Assembly: GCF_025780085.1 (NCBI RefSeq)
Contig: NZ_JAOXHL010000001.1
Coordinates: forward strand, 362,483-426,482
Direction of reading: 5' to 3'
DNA length: 64,000 nucleotides
DNA from: Ureaplasma miroungigenitalium
GTDB taxonomy: Bacteria; Bacillota_I; Bacilli_A; Mycoplasmatales; Mycoplasmoidaceae
Shown here piece after piece: positions 27,336 to 43,819 of the stretch (position 1 is the stretch's first letter; each line of letters begins with the position of its first letter). A program made the position numbers and the translations under genes. Below the pieces are notes generated by a model, which searched no databases, had not been told where the DNA came from, and was given only the letters and a program-made list of their open reading frames with translations.

Positions 27336-27344
27336 TTAGTATAG

Positions 27345-29171
<1,827 letters not shown>

Positions 29172-29177
29172 TTAATT

Positions 29178-29210
29178 AAAATGTTTCCTATTAGAGGGAA
29201 CATTTTTTTG
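29178..29210 (+). terminator. dnaK terminator
   Basis: AAATGTTYCC-type stem (29179-29188 with 29197-29206, one end G-U tolerant) and a T7 run, just after the dnaK stop. Confidence 0.8.
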
Positions 29211-29248
29211 TCTATAATTATAAAGATAGACTATAAAAAGGTGATCAT

Positions 29249-30556
29249 ATGAAGTTATTCGATTCCTATACTAATACACTTGTTGACTTTGACGAAAACG
29301 AAATCAGCATTTATAATTGTGGCCCAACAGTATATAACCACATTCATATTGGTAACGCGCGACCATTAGTAAGTATGGATGTTTTGTACCGTTTTCTTTT
29401 AGCGAAGAAAAAAAGTGTTAAATACGTGTTAAACATTACTGATATTGATGACAAAATTATTAATTATGCTCTGGCTAATAACCGTAAGGAATTAGAAGTT
29501 TCAGAAGAATATTTCCAAGCGTATTTACAAATTAAAAAACAATTAAACACATTACCAATGACCAATCCTAAAGTGTCTGATCATATGGATGATATCATTA
29601 CTTATATCGAAACTTTATTACAACAAGATAAAGCTTATGTTGTCGGTGATGATATTTATTTTGACACAAGTTGTGTAAGCAATTATGGTAAATTATCAAA
29701 AATCAAAGTGGAAGAAAATATCCACGGCAAACGGATTGTTAGCGTTAAGGAAAAACGCAATCCTAATGATTTTATTTTGTGAAAGAAAACTGATAAAGGT
29801 TTAGTATGAAACACGCCTTTTGGTATCGGACGACCGGGGTGACACACTGAGTGTGTTTGCTTAATTAATAAATATTTAGGTAAACAGATTAGCATTCATG
29901 GTGGCGGAATGGATTTAAAATTCCCTCACCACGAAAATGAAAATGCTCAAAATAATGCTATGTATAGCCAAAACTTAGCCCGCATTTGAATGCATTTTGG
30001 CTTAATTAATATTGATAACCAAAAAATGTCTAAGTCATTAAACAACTTCATTCTAATGAAAGATCTTTTAGAACAATATTCATACCAAGCTATACGTTGA
30101 TTCTTTTATCAAACAAAATATTCACAACCTTTAAATTTCTCACACGAAATTCTCAAACAATGTGAAAATGATGTTTTAAAAATCAAACAAACATTAATTC
30201 GTTTAATCAATTTCTTTGTTCTTAGCGAATGTGAATATGCACATTTAGAAAAAAATGTTTATCTTGCTTTCGATGAACATATGGAGAATGATTTAAATTT
30301 TGCTAATATGATTAAAGTGGTTTTTGATTTGTTAAAAAATGCCAATTTATCGTTAAAAACTAAAGATTTATTACAAATTAGCGATATTTATCAACAACTT
30401 ATTTACTGTTTAGATATTTTAGGTATCGAATTTACTAATGTACATACACCAGATAATATTGCACTATTAAGAAAATGACATGCTTGTGTTAAACACCAAA
30501 AATATGAAGAAGCCGATGAATTAAGAACACAATTAATCGGTCTGGGGTTATTATAG
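29249..30556 (+). CDS. cysS: Cysteinyl-tRNA synthetase
   Basis: 435 residues, with several TGA-encoded Trp (29780, 29810, 29848 and others). Seen: [17 protein letters not shown] with the HIGN motif and zinc cysteine near residue 25; GRPGWHTECVCL (zinc ligand); [19 protein letters not shown]. Normal or slightly short. ATG preceded by AAAGGTGATCAT. The next gene, rlmB, starts 3 nt after the stop. Confidence 0.97.
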
Positions 30557-30559
30557 ACA

Positions 30560-31273
30560 ATGTTAAATTTTAATAAAAAAGCCTTGTATGATGCCATTAA
30601 TGCCAAGGTGAGCATTCGTAAGGTATATATGGGTTCATATGACCAAAAAATTATTGATGTGCTAACAACAAACAATATTGCATATGAAATTGTTAATCGC
30701 GGATGATTTAATCGTTTTGGCAAACAATTAAACCACCAATTTCTAGCTTTTGAAACAGAGCAAGTTATTAAAAATATCAGCTTGAACGAATTCTTAGCTA
30801 GCCATAAGGATTCAAAGAGTTTAATCTTAATGCTTGATGAGGTTCAAGATCCGCACAATTTTGGTGCTATTTTAAGAAGTGCCGACTGTTTTGGAGCGCA
30901 AGCGGTTATTTATAAAAAAAATAATCAAGCAAGTATTAACGAACTAGTTATTAAAACAAGTATGGGTGCTGTTAATTATTTAAACTTAATTTGTGTCGCT
31001 AATTTGTCTCAAAGTATTAAATTGTTACAAGAGAATGGTTATTGAGTTTACGCTAGTGCATTAAACGAACAAGCTCAAGCATATAATCAGGTAGATTATG
31101 CTAATAAATCCGTAATTATTGTTGGTAATGAAAATAAAGGCATCTCGCCTTTAGTTATCAAAAACGCTGATCAACAAGTTTATATCCCTATGAATGGACA
31201 CGTGCAATCCTTAAATGTATCTGTTGCCACGGGCGTCTTGTTAGCCTATATTAGTCAATATTTGAACAAATAA
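30560..31273 (+). CDS. rlmB: SpoU-family 2'-O-ribose RNA methyltransferase (RlmB-like)
   Basis: 237 residues, normal. An N-terminal substrate-binding domain (KVYMGSYDQKIIDVLTTNNI) precedes the SPOUT domain: motif 1 LDEVQDPHNFGAILRSADCF, motif 2 IIVGNENKGISPLVI, motif 3 VYIPMNGHVQSLNVSVATGV. Likely modifies 23S rRNA G2251 (RlmB); TrmH-type tRNA activity cannot be excluded from sequence alone. Coupled to cysS, the same neighbourhood as in many Firmicutes. Three TGA codons are Trp. Confidence 0.92.
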
Positions 31274-31344
31274 AAGGTGCTTAAACAAAGACATTTTTGC
31301 TGTTTTTGTGTTTAATAAAGGTATGATGATTACGGAGGTATTGT

Positions 31345-31641
31345 ATGTCTCATCACGTATCTTATAGTTTTGACACAGAATTACAAAAACTTTCTTTTTT
31401 AGTTTTAGCTAAAAAAATGTCTTTAAAAGAGTTTGAAAAAATTCTTCATGCCAAAGAAAAACAATTAGCCATTTTAGTCTCTAAAGAAACAGAAACAACA
31501 ACTTTATTTAATTTTAAAAAGCAAATGCTTGTTTTGCAAAACGAAATAAATGATTTGAAAAACCGAATTAAAAAAATCCAAACAACAATTGAAACGTTAA
31601 ATCAACAAATTCTTATTTTGCGTAACGAAGAAAACAACTAA
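31345..31641 (+). CDS. Small coiled-coil protein
   Basis: 98 residues. Start supported by ACGGAGGTATTGT. The N-terminal third is amphipathic; residues ~50-98 form a continuous heptad-like coiled coil (KQMLVLQNEINDLKNRIKKI, then IETLNQQILILRNEEN). No cysteine or tryptophan and no family that I recognise. It stands alone between rlmB and a shared terminator. Confidence 0.75.
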   Translation: MSHHVSYSFDTELQKLSFLVLAKKMSLKEFEKILHAKEKQLAILVSKETETTTLFNFKKQMLVLQNEINDLKNRIKKIQTTIETLNQQILILRNEENN

Positions 31642-31664
31642 TGAATAATCATTAGTTGTTTTTT
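31633..31664. terminator. Bidirectional terminator between the coiled-coil gene and the dehydrogenase
   Basis: A 12-bp perfect stem AACAACTAATGA / TCATTAGTTGTT (31633-31644 with 31649-31660), ATAA loop, T run on plus. It overlaps the coiled-coil stop and adjoins the stop of the convergent dehydrogenase. Confidence 0.88.
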
Positions 31665-32709
31665 AAAAATTAATAATAATTTTTATTGCTTTTGAGTCTT
31701 TAGCGTTTTTAAAAGCTTCATATGCTTGACAAATTTGTTCGAAATCAAATTGATGAGTAATTAATTGATTAACTTGTTTTTGCATTTCGGGCAGTTTATT
31801 GTATAGTTGATCTGTCGTATTAGTATTAACTAAACCAGTGCTGACTTTGATATTTTTAATTCATAAATCCTGTAAATGAAATTCAACCGATTTTCCATGG
31901 ACACCTACTACAGCTAGATGGCCCCCTACTCTAACTAATTTTTCAGCTAATAATCAGGTAGGTTGTATGCCCACAGCTTCAATCACAACATCAGCATCTG
32001 CAAACTTAAGCGACGCATGTAGTTCTTCTATTAGTTGGTCGTCAACAAGGAAGGTATGTGTAGCACCCATCTTTTTTGCCGTTGCTAAACGGTTAACATC
32101 TAAATCTAAAACGATGATTGTTCTTGGTTTATATTGTTGTGCTGTAATTAATGCACTTAGTCCAATCGGTCCGGCACCAATGATAATTACATCATCACCT
32201 TTTTTAACTTCTCCATATAACACGCCAATTTCGTGTCCAGTTGGCAAGGCATCAGATAACATCACTGCTAGGTTCAAGTCTATTTCTTCATTGATTAAAT
32301 GTAAACTGTGATCAGCAAAAGGAATACGTACAAATTGAGCTTGTGTTCCATCTATCATATAACCTAATTTTCATCCCCCATCATCTTCTTGACAATGTGC
32401 ATATAATTGTTTAGTACACATACTACATTTTCGACATTTACTAATGCACGAAATAATTACTTTGTCGTTCACTTTAAAGTTTTTTACTTCTGTTCCAATA
32501 GCATAAATAACTCCCACTCCTTCGTGCCCTAGTATCCGCGGTATTTGTACTTCCGGATTTTTATTATTAAGAATGCCTAAATCTGTTCCACAGATTGATG
32601 TTTTTAACATCTTCACAATTACATCAGTTGGTTTTTTGATTTCAGGCATTGGCATTTCTTGAAGTTCGATTTTGTTATTGCCTAAATAAACAAGTGCTTT
32701 ATTTTTCAT
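31663..32709 (-). CDS. Zinc-dependent alcohol dehydrogenase (medium-chain family)
   Basis: NAD(P)-dependent oxidoreductase of 348 residues, three TGA codons as Trp. Seen: catalytic-zinc ligands in SICGTDLG and ILGHEGVG; a structural-zinc cluster CISKCRKCSMCTKQLYAHC; and the Rossmann motif IIIGAGPIGLSALI followed by VLDLDVNRL. Likely substrates are short-chain alcohols or aldehydes. Monocistronic, with its own terminator and an AGAGGT ribosome binding site. Confidence 0.92.
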
Positions 32710-32756
32710 GACTACCTCTTTATTACTCTATAAAAAGAGTGCTTACAAGAGTTATT

Positions 32757-32793
32757 ATAAAACAAAAACCAATTAACTTTTGTTAATTGGTTT
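32757..32793 (-). terminator. Terminator of the anchored surface protein gene
   Basis: A 12-bp perfect stem AAACCAATTAAC / GTTAATTGGTTT (32766-32777 with 32782-32793), TTTT loop, followed on minus by TTTGTTTTAT. Confidence 0.88.
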
Positions 32794-32814
32794 CTTAGAT
32801 TTATTTAAATTATT

Positions 32815-34920
<2,106 letters not shown>

Positions 34921-34924
<4 letters not shown>

Positions 34925-36168
34925 TCGTTTGTTACTTTAAAATAACCATATTCGTTAATGTAAATAAATAATTGTTCATTAACTTTGTATTTAACATTTG
35001 GTGCTGGTTTTTGATCAACAAATATTTTTAATGGAAAGATATCATAATCAGTTGGATTTTTATTTGTAATATCAACTAATCATTCTTTGATTAGTTGATA
35101 TTTTTCATTGTCTGTCAAATTAACATAAAATCCTAGAGGAAAGTGTTTATCTTTGAATTCCTGAAATTTATTTTGATAAATTTTTTGAGTTTGTTGTTCA
35201 TCTTGATCGATAAAAGCTTCATCTGTGCCTTGTGAAATTTTAGGATCAATAATAACTTCAAGATTGCGTTGTTTATTAATTATCAAGAATTGATCATCTT
35301 TTAAACGGTATTGTTTATTAGCAATATCTTTCTTGTTCAAAAAAGTCATAATCCCATTGATTTTATTTTCACTTACATTCGAAATCTTATTTTCGTTTAA
35401 GAAATAAAAAAGTAAAAAGTATTGTTGTGTGTCGCTTAATTGTTTAAAGAAGTCATAGTCAAAACTTTTTTTAACTCAGTCTTGATAAGTTGTATCAATA
35501 ACTATACTTTGAGCTTCATGTTCTTTGTTATATTTATTAATTTCTTTTTGAAAATTAAAAATTTTGCCATGATCTCAACTCGCAATTGTTTTTCTTACTT
35601 GATTACGTTCATAAATATCTTTAAAGTTTGTTTCATCGATAGCGTATTGAACATCATGTTCTTCACAATAACGTAAAAGTGTTGATTTACGCAATTTTAA
35701 AACAGGACGGTAAATTAAAACGTTGTTAATAATTACTCGTTCACGAATTCCATAAAATAGAGCTTTGGATTCACGTTGTTTTTGCATATAAGCTGTTTCA
35801 AGAAAATCATCTTGATTGTGAGCAACAATAACTGTATCAATGTTTTTTTCTCGAGCTATTTGAGCAAAAAAAGCGTATCGAATAGCACGGGCTTTTGCCT
35901 GGAAATTATTAATATGGCTAAACTTATCTAAAACATTGTTATCAACATGCAAAATATAACATTCGATATTGTATTTATGACAATACTCTTCAACAATTTG
36001 CATATCGTTGTCTGAGTCTTCACGCATGTGGTAATTAACATGACAAACAGCTTTTATTTGTTTGCGATACATATCTAACATTGCCATGGAATCTGGTCCA
36101 CCAGATACAGCTGCAACGTAGCTTTTATGTTTAAATAAATTAATTATTCGTGCTCATAACTTTTTCAA
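34921..36168 (-). CDS. tilS: tRNA(Ile)-lysidine synthase TilS
   Basis: Converts C34 of the CAU-anticodon tRNA-Ile to lysidine. 415 residues when TGA codons near 35575, 35482 and 35080 are Trp; a standard-code scan splits it in two. Seen: the PP-loop [40 protein letters not shown], and [14 protein letters not shown]. The most likely start is TTG at 36166-36168 with AGAGG 8 nt upstream; a GTG three codons earlier is possible. The start lies within the pth end (29-nt overlap). Confidence 0.93.
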
Positions 36169-36703
36169 AACTGTCACCTCTTAATCATTGCATAATTGCA
36201 TTAGTAATTTTGTTCAAGACTGGTTGAATTAATGATAATTCTTCTGGTTTAAACCTTGATAAAACATAATTAGCTAAGTCTTTATGTTCTTCTTTTCCAA
36301 TGCCTATACGTACCCTTTTTAATTCATTATTAGGAAAGTGTAATAAAATGTTTTTCATTCCATTTTGGCCACCAGAAGAACCTTTTAAACGCATTTTAAA
36401 TTCTCCTACTTTTGTGTCCACATCATCATAAATAATTAAAACATTACTTTTTGGTATGTCAAAAAAGTTTATGAATTTACTAACGAAATCGCCTGATAAA
36501 TTCATGTATGTGCTGGGTTTAGCAAAGTAAACTACTTGATTATTGATGGTAGTTTTAGTGTAATCGCCATTAAATTTATGATCAGTCATTGTTAAATTTA
36601 AATAATTTAACAAATTATCAATTGACGAAAAACCGATATTATGTCTCGTGTGATTATATTTTGATCCAGGATTCCCTAAACCAACAATTAAAATTTTTTC
36701 CAT
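36140..36703 (-). CDS. pth: Peptidyl-tRNA hydrolase
   Basis: Recycles peptidyl-tRNA released during translation. 187 residues: the frame continues past a TGA at 36185 (NAIMQ-W-LRGDSF) to TAA at 36140, giving normal family length and a 29-nt overlap with tilS. Seen: VGLGNPGSKYNHTRHNIGF with the catalytic His, FAKPSTYMNLSG, and VLIIYDDVDTKVGEFKMR (catalytic Asp). Leftward from the origin region. Confidence 0.96.
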
Positions 36704-37323
36704 ATAAAATCCTGTCGTTGTATGTTTTTTTGCTTCTGTTATATACTTTAAACTTTTTTTTATTATTTAGCAATAAAATTAACAAACGTTTCGTTAATTC
36801 AGATAATCATAAATAAAAAATGTTATTCAAGAGCAGAAACTATTAGTTATCGACGGCAATTTTGTCGATAAAAACGAGGATATCGACGGCAAAAAACATG
36901 AATTTAAAATAAAAAAGTTGTCGACACACTATCGACACGGTTATCGACAATAAACCTTTTTTATTTCTCATTTTTCTAATAATAAAGTGCGGTTTTTTGA
37001 TAATTTTTTGTTTTTTAAGAGCAATTTAATAAAATCATGGTTTTTTAGCCATCGTTATCGACACGACTCTTCGACAGTTCTAGACATCAATAGGCATTAA
37101 ACAGACAAGTTTATAAACATAATAAATCATCAAAAACTACGCATTTTATCGGCCTTTTAACACTTATCAACATATCGACATAGCGTATAGTAATAATAGT
37201 AATGAATAAAATATAAACATATAAAAAAGATATTAGAAAAAACATTCAAATAAAAGTTTTCTTTTTGTTGATTTTGCTTTGTTTCATAATAAAATTAATA
37301 TATTGTAGATAAGCAGGGACATT
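36704..37323. other. oriC: Putative chromosomal replication origin with variant DnaA boxes
   Basis: A gene-free 620-bp AT-rich region between divergent pth and dnaN. TTATCGACA, a one-base variant of the DnaA box TTATCCACA, occurs at 36941-36949 and 37055-37063 on plus and 36863-36871 on minus. Near matches: TTATCGACG 36847-36855, ATATCGACG 36880-36888, TTGTCGACA 36918-36926, CTATCGACA 36929-36937, TTATCAACA 37164-37172, ATATCGACA 37172-37180. An A/T-only stretch after 37190 could be the unwinding element. Position before dnaN and the strand switch of genes support oriC. dnaA is not in the window. Confidence 0.72.
37274..37301 (+). promoter_or_regulatory. Candidate dnaN promoter
   Basis: TTGCTT (37274-37279), 16-bp spacer, TAATAT (37296-37301), 22 bp before the ATG. 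A weak match. Confidence 0.4.
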
Positions 37324-38469
37324 ATGCAATTAACAGTAAACACAAAGAAACTTATTCAAGGTATTAAATTCAACCAAACAATCGCAAACTTAAATATTAC
37401 AAACCAGTTTCTAACTGGAGTATTAATCAGATTAAAAAACAACAGAATCGAAATTAAAGCAACGAATACACAACTATCTAGTTTCTTTTATATAGATAAA
37501 GAAGACTTTGAAACTGATAGTGAAGGCTTTGCGTTACTAATAAATGCAAAAATTCTTTATGGGTTAATCAACAAAGTTACTGAAGAAAAAATTATTTTGA
37601 ATTTAATCGATGAGAACACATTGATTATTAAAACAAAAAAATTTGAAACACAAATTAATACAATTGACTTACAAGTTTTTCCAATTTTTGATTTAGATCT
37701 AAATAATTGCGAAGAAGTTTGTTTGCCAAAAGATGTGTTTAATGAAATAAATAATAAAATTCTTCCTGCAATCCCTAATTTAAACGGTACAGAAAAGATG
37801 TTAACGTTCGCAGGAGTGAATATTAACAGTACAACTAAGCCAAACACCTTAACTATCCTTGGAACGGATAAAATACGTGCCGCAATCCTTAACAAACCTT
37901 TTGATAAAGGCGAATATAATTTCATTATTAGTTATCAATCAATGCGTATTGCTTTAGATGTTCTCAAAAATAACATCAACAACACAGTTGAAGTTAAATT
38001 GTTTTTAAAAGACAAGAATATTATTTTCGCTTTTGATAATGCGTACTTAATTACAAAAGCAATTGAAGGAGAATATCCAAAAATTACTAGTTTGTTTGAA
38101 GTTGATGAAACAAAATGTGATTTCAAAATCGGATTATCAAAACAAAAAATTCTTGAAGCCATTGAACGTGGAATGACGATTATGACTCAAGAAAAAAAGC
38201 CAAAGATGTCTTTTGATATCAACGGCATATATGCTCAATTAAAATTCCAAACATACGAAATTGGTAATTTTAACGAAGAAATTGAAATCACTAATTATTC
38301 GAACAACGAAGTGTCAATTAAAATTAATCCCGTCATCCTGACAAACGTTTTAAAAAGTTTTATGAATGATGAAATTATCTTAATCAAAGAAGTTAATAAA
38401 AATATAATTGTTTTTATTGACGAAAACGATCCTGACTTCAGACAAATCATCTCATTAATCAAGGAATAA
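37324..38469 (+). CDS. dnaN: DNA polymerase III beta subunit (sliding clamp)
   Basis: Ring clamp that tethers the replicative polymerase. 381 residues, normal for a three-domain clamp. Recognised from the N-terminal MQLTVNTKKLIQGIKF, the middle FIISYQSMRIALDVLKN, SLFEVDETKC, and the C-terminal stretch ending DENDPDFRQIISLIKE (family end: xxRPVxx). First gene right of the origin. AGGGA precedes the ATG. Sequence is divergent, so the call rests on pattern and position together. Confidence 0.92.
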   Translation: MQLTVNTKKLIQGIKFNQTIANLNITNQFLTGVLIRLKNNRIEIKATNTQLSSFFYIDKEDFETDSEGFALLINAKILYGLINKVTEEKIILNLIDENTLIIKTKKFETQINTIDLQVFPIFDLDLNNCEEVCLPKDVFNEINNKILPAIPNLNGTEKMLTFAGVNINSTTKPNTLTILGTDKIRAAILNKPFDKGEYNFIISYQSMRIALDVLKNNINNTVEVKLFLKDKNIIFAFDNAYLITKAIEGEYPKITSLFEVDETKCDFKIGLSKQKILEAIERGMTIMTQEKKPKMSFDINGIYAQLKFQTYEIGNFNEEIEITNYSNNEVSIKINPVILTNVLKSFMNDEIILIKEVNKNIIVFIDENDPDFRQIISLIKE

Positions 38470-38555
38470 TATATATTTATATATATTAGCTTTTACATGT
38501 TATAATAAAGAGTATATTAAATATATATTTTTTGTTATCTAGAAGAATACTTTTC

Positions 38556-40747
<2,192 letters not shown>

Positions 40748-40763
40748 ATAGAGGGGGTTAACA

Positions 40764-43310
40764 ATGAAAAAAAGTAAAAAAAGTCGTTTAACAACCGAAC
40801 AAATTAAAGAACAATTATCAGTCTCAAAAATTATTGACCACGAAATTGTTAAAGAAGTAAAAACTTCATTTTTAGATTATGCGATGTCAGTTATTATTTC
40901 GCGAGCATTACCTGACGTGCGTGACGGTCTAAAACCTGTTCACCGTCGTGCTTTATATGCGGCCTATGAAAATGGGATGACACACGATAAGCCATATAAA
41001 AAGTCTGCTCGATGAGTCGGGGATGTAATTGGTAAGTACCACCCACACGGGGATAGTGCTGTTTATTCTACAATCGTTAGAATGGCACAAGAGTTTTCAC
41101 TGCGTTATTTACTAGTAGATGGTCATGGTAACTTCGGATCAATTGATGGTGACTCACCAGCTGCAATGCGTTATACTGAAGCGCGTTTATCAAAGATTGC
41201 TAATGAACTATTAAAATACATTGATAAGGATACTGTTTTATTTGCGCCCAACTATGATGGTTCTGAAAGTGAACCAACAGTTTTACCTTCAGGATTTCCT
41301 AACTTATTAGTTAACGGAACAACCGGAATTGCTGTTGGGATGGCAACTAATATGCCTCCTCATAACTTAACAGAAGTTTGTGAAGGGATTAAATTATATG
41401 CACGTAATCATGATGTTAGTATCGATGAATTAAAAGAAGTTATTAAAGGTCCAGACTTCCCAACTGGTGGACTAATTTATGGTGACCAAGGGATTAATGA
41501 CTACTTTACTACTGGACGTGGTTCAGTAACAATGCGTAGTACATATGAAATCGAAGAACTAAATCATGGAAAGCAAGCGATTATTGTAACTGAAATTCCA
41601 TATATGGTAAACAAGCAAACATTAATTGAAAAAATTGTTGAACTTGTAACTAATAAAGAAATCGATGAAATTTCTGACTTACGTGATGAATCTTCACGGG
41701 ATGGAATTCGAATTGTAATTGAATTAAAACGTGATGTTATTCCAGAAGTTTTAATAAATAAATTATTTAAACAAACACCATTACAAACTAATTTTGCTGT
41801 TAATAATTTAGCATTAGTTAACAACGAACCGAAAGTCTTAAATTTATACGATTTAATCAAATATTATTTTGAACACCAAATTGAAGTTTTAGTTCGTCGT
41901 ACTAACTTTGACTTAAATAAAGCTAAGGACAGAATTCACATCGTTGAAGGTTTAGTTATTGCTGTTAATAATATAGACGAAGTAGTTCGTATTATTAAAC
42001 AATCAGGTGATGACGAAATTGCAATGAAAACATTGCAATCAACATTCTCATTAACTGAAATCCAAGCTAAAGCGATTTTAGAAATGAAATTACGTTCATT
42101 AACTGGTTTAAATATCGATAAACTAAAAAATGAACATGCAGAATTATTAGCTATCATCGCAGACTTAGAAGATATCCTAAGCAACTACGATCGTCAAGTT
42201 AATATCATCGTTGAATATCTTGATTACTTAATTGAAAAATTCGGTGATGAAAGAAGAAGTGAGATTGTTTATGGAATTAGTTCATCCATTGATGATGAAG
42301 ATTTGATTCCTCAAGAAGACATTGTTATTACAATGTCAAAACGTGGTTATTTCAAACGTTTAGCTGTTGATACATATAAAGCTCAACGTCGTGGCGGTGT
42401 CGGAGTTATTGGTACTAAGACATATGATGACGATGATGTTGAAAAAATATTAATTGCTAATACACACGTCGACATTTTATTGTTCTCAGATTACGGTAAG
42501 ATTTATCGTATCAGAGGGCATGAAATTCCTTTAGGATCAAGAACAGCTAAAGGGGTTATGGCCCTAAACTTCTTACAATTAGAAAAAACAGAAAGAATTC
42601 TTACGTTTATTGCGATAGACAATTATGACGAAGGTTCATTAGTTTTCACCACACTTAATGGAATTGTTAAACAAACAGATTTAAAAGAATTTGTTAACAT
42701 CCCATCAAAAGGTAAAATTGCAATTAAATTGCGTGAAAATGACCGATTAGTTTCTGTATTGCAAGCAACTACAGATGATAATTTATTTATCGCAGCAAGC
42801 AACGGAAAAGTTGTTCAATTCAGTTTAGATAAGGTACGTCAAATGGGACGGAATGCAGCTGGTGTTAAAGGAATCAACATTGCTGAAAAAGAATTTGTTC
42901 TTGGTTCTGGACTATTATCACAAGGTGATTATGTTTTAGCAATAGGTGCTCATGGTATTGGTAAATTAACGAGTGTGGATAACTATTCACTAACTAACCG
43001 TGGAGCAAAAGGTGTTTTAACACTGAATGTTAATAAAAAAACTGGCCCACTTGTAGCTATTAAATTAGTAAATAGTGACGAAGAATTGTTAATTATTACG
43101 AGCGCTAACAAAGTAATTCGAATCGCAATATCAAGTATTAGCGTACAATCTCGAAACACTTCAGGAGTTAAACTGATTAACTTAGACCAAGATAAGAATG
43201 AAGTTATTAGATCTGTTACAGTCTTTAAAAAGAGTGATGAAGAACTAATTGACGAAAATTACGAAACAGCAAATATCGACGAACAACCGTCAGAAAATGA
43301 AGTAAAATAA
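40764..43310 (+). CDS. gyrA: DNA gyrase subunit A
   Basis: DNA breakage-reunion subunit. 848 residues; TGA at 41013 is Trp. Seen: [20 protein letters not shown], the catalytic tyrosine in [10 protein letters not shown], the quinolone region [14 protein letters not shown], and in the C-terminal pinwheel a GyrA-box-like QRRGGVGV that marks gyrase rather than topoisomerase IV. A charged ~25-residue tail follows. GAGGGGGTTAACA precedes the ATG. Confidence 0.98.
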
Positions 43311-43381
43311 AAACAAACAAAGAAAAAATTAAACAAGAACTATTTATAGTTGTGTTTATTTTTTGTATATTGGAGTTAAAA

Positions 43382-43819
43382 ATGAACATAGTTAACAAAA
43401 ATGCTAATCGTAATTACTTTATAGAAGATACAATTGAGGCTGGGATTAGTTTATTAGGGAGTGAAGTAAAATCTTTAATTAATAATGATGCATCTATAAA
43501 CGAAGCATATATTATGATTCGTGAGAACGAAGTTTATATTTACCAAATGCATATTGCCTCATATAATTTTGCACATCATAAACAACACGACCCACTACGC
43601 AAACGTAAATTATTACTGCACAAAAATGAAATTATTAAATTTGCACATTGACAAAAAACACAAAGAATCAACTTAATTCCAATGAAGTTATTTTTTAAGA
43701 ATAATAAGATAAAACTATTAGTTGGAATTGGAAAGGGGAAAAAGTTATGAGACAAACGAACGGATTTGAAAAATCGAACCCAAAACTTGGAAATAAAAAA
43801 ACAAATAAATTCGCTTTAA
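43382..43819 (+). CDS. smpB: SsrA-binding protein SmpB
   Basis: Partner of tmRNA in ribosome rescue. 145 residues when TGA at 43649 and 43749 are Trp. It has NRNYFIEDTIEAGISLLGSE, then VKSLINNDASINEAYI, HDPLRKRKLLLHK, IGKGKKLWDKRTDLKNR (family GKxxYDKR) and a basic tail. The 3' end overlaps the next ABC gene by 73 nt in another frame. tmRNA itself is not in the window. Confidence 0.93.
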
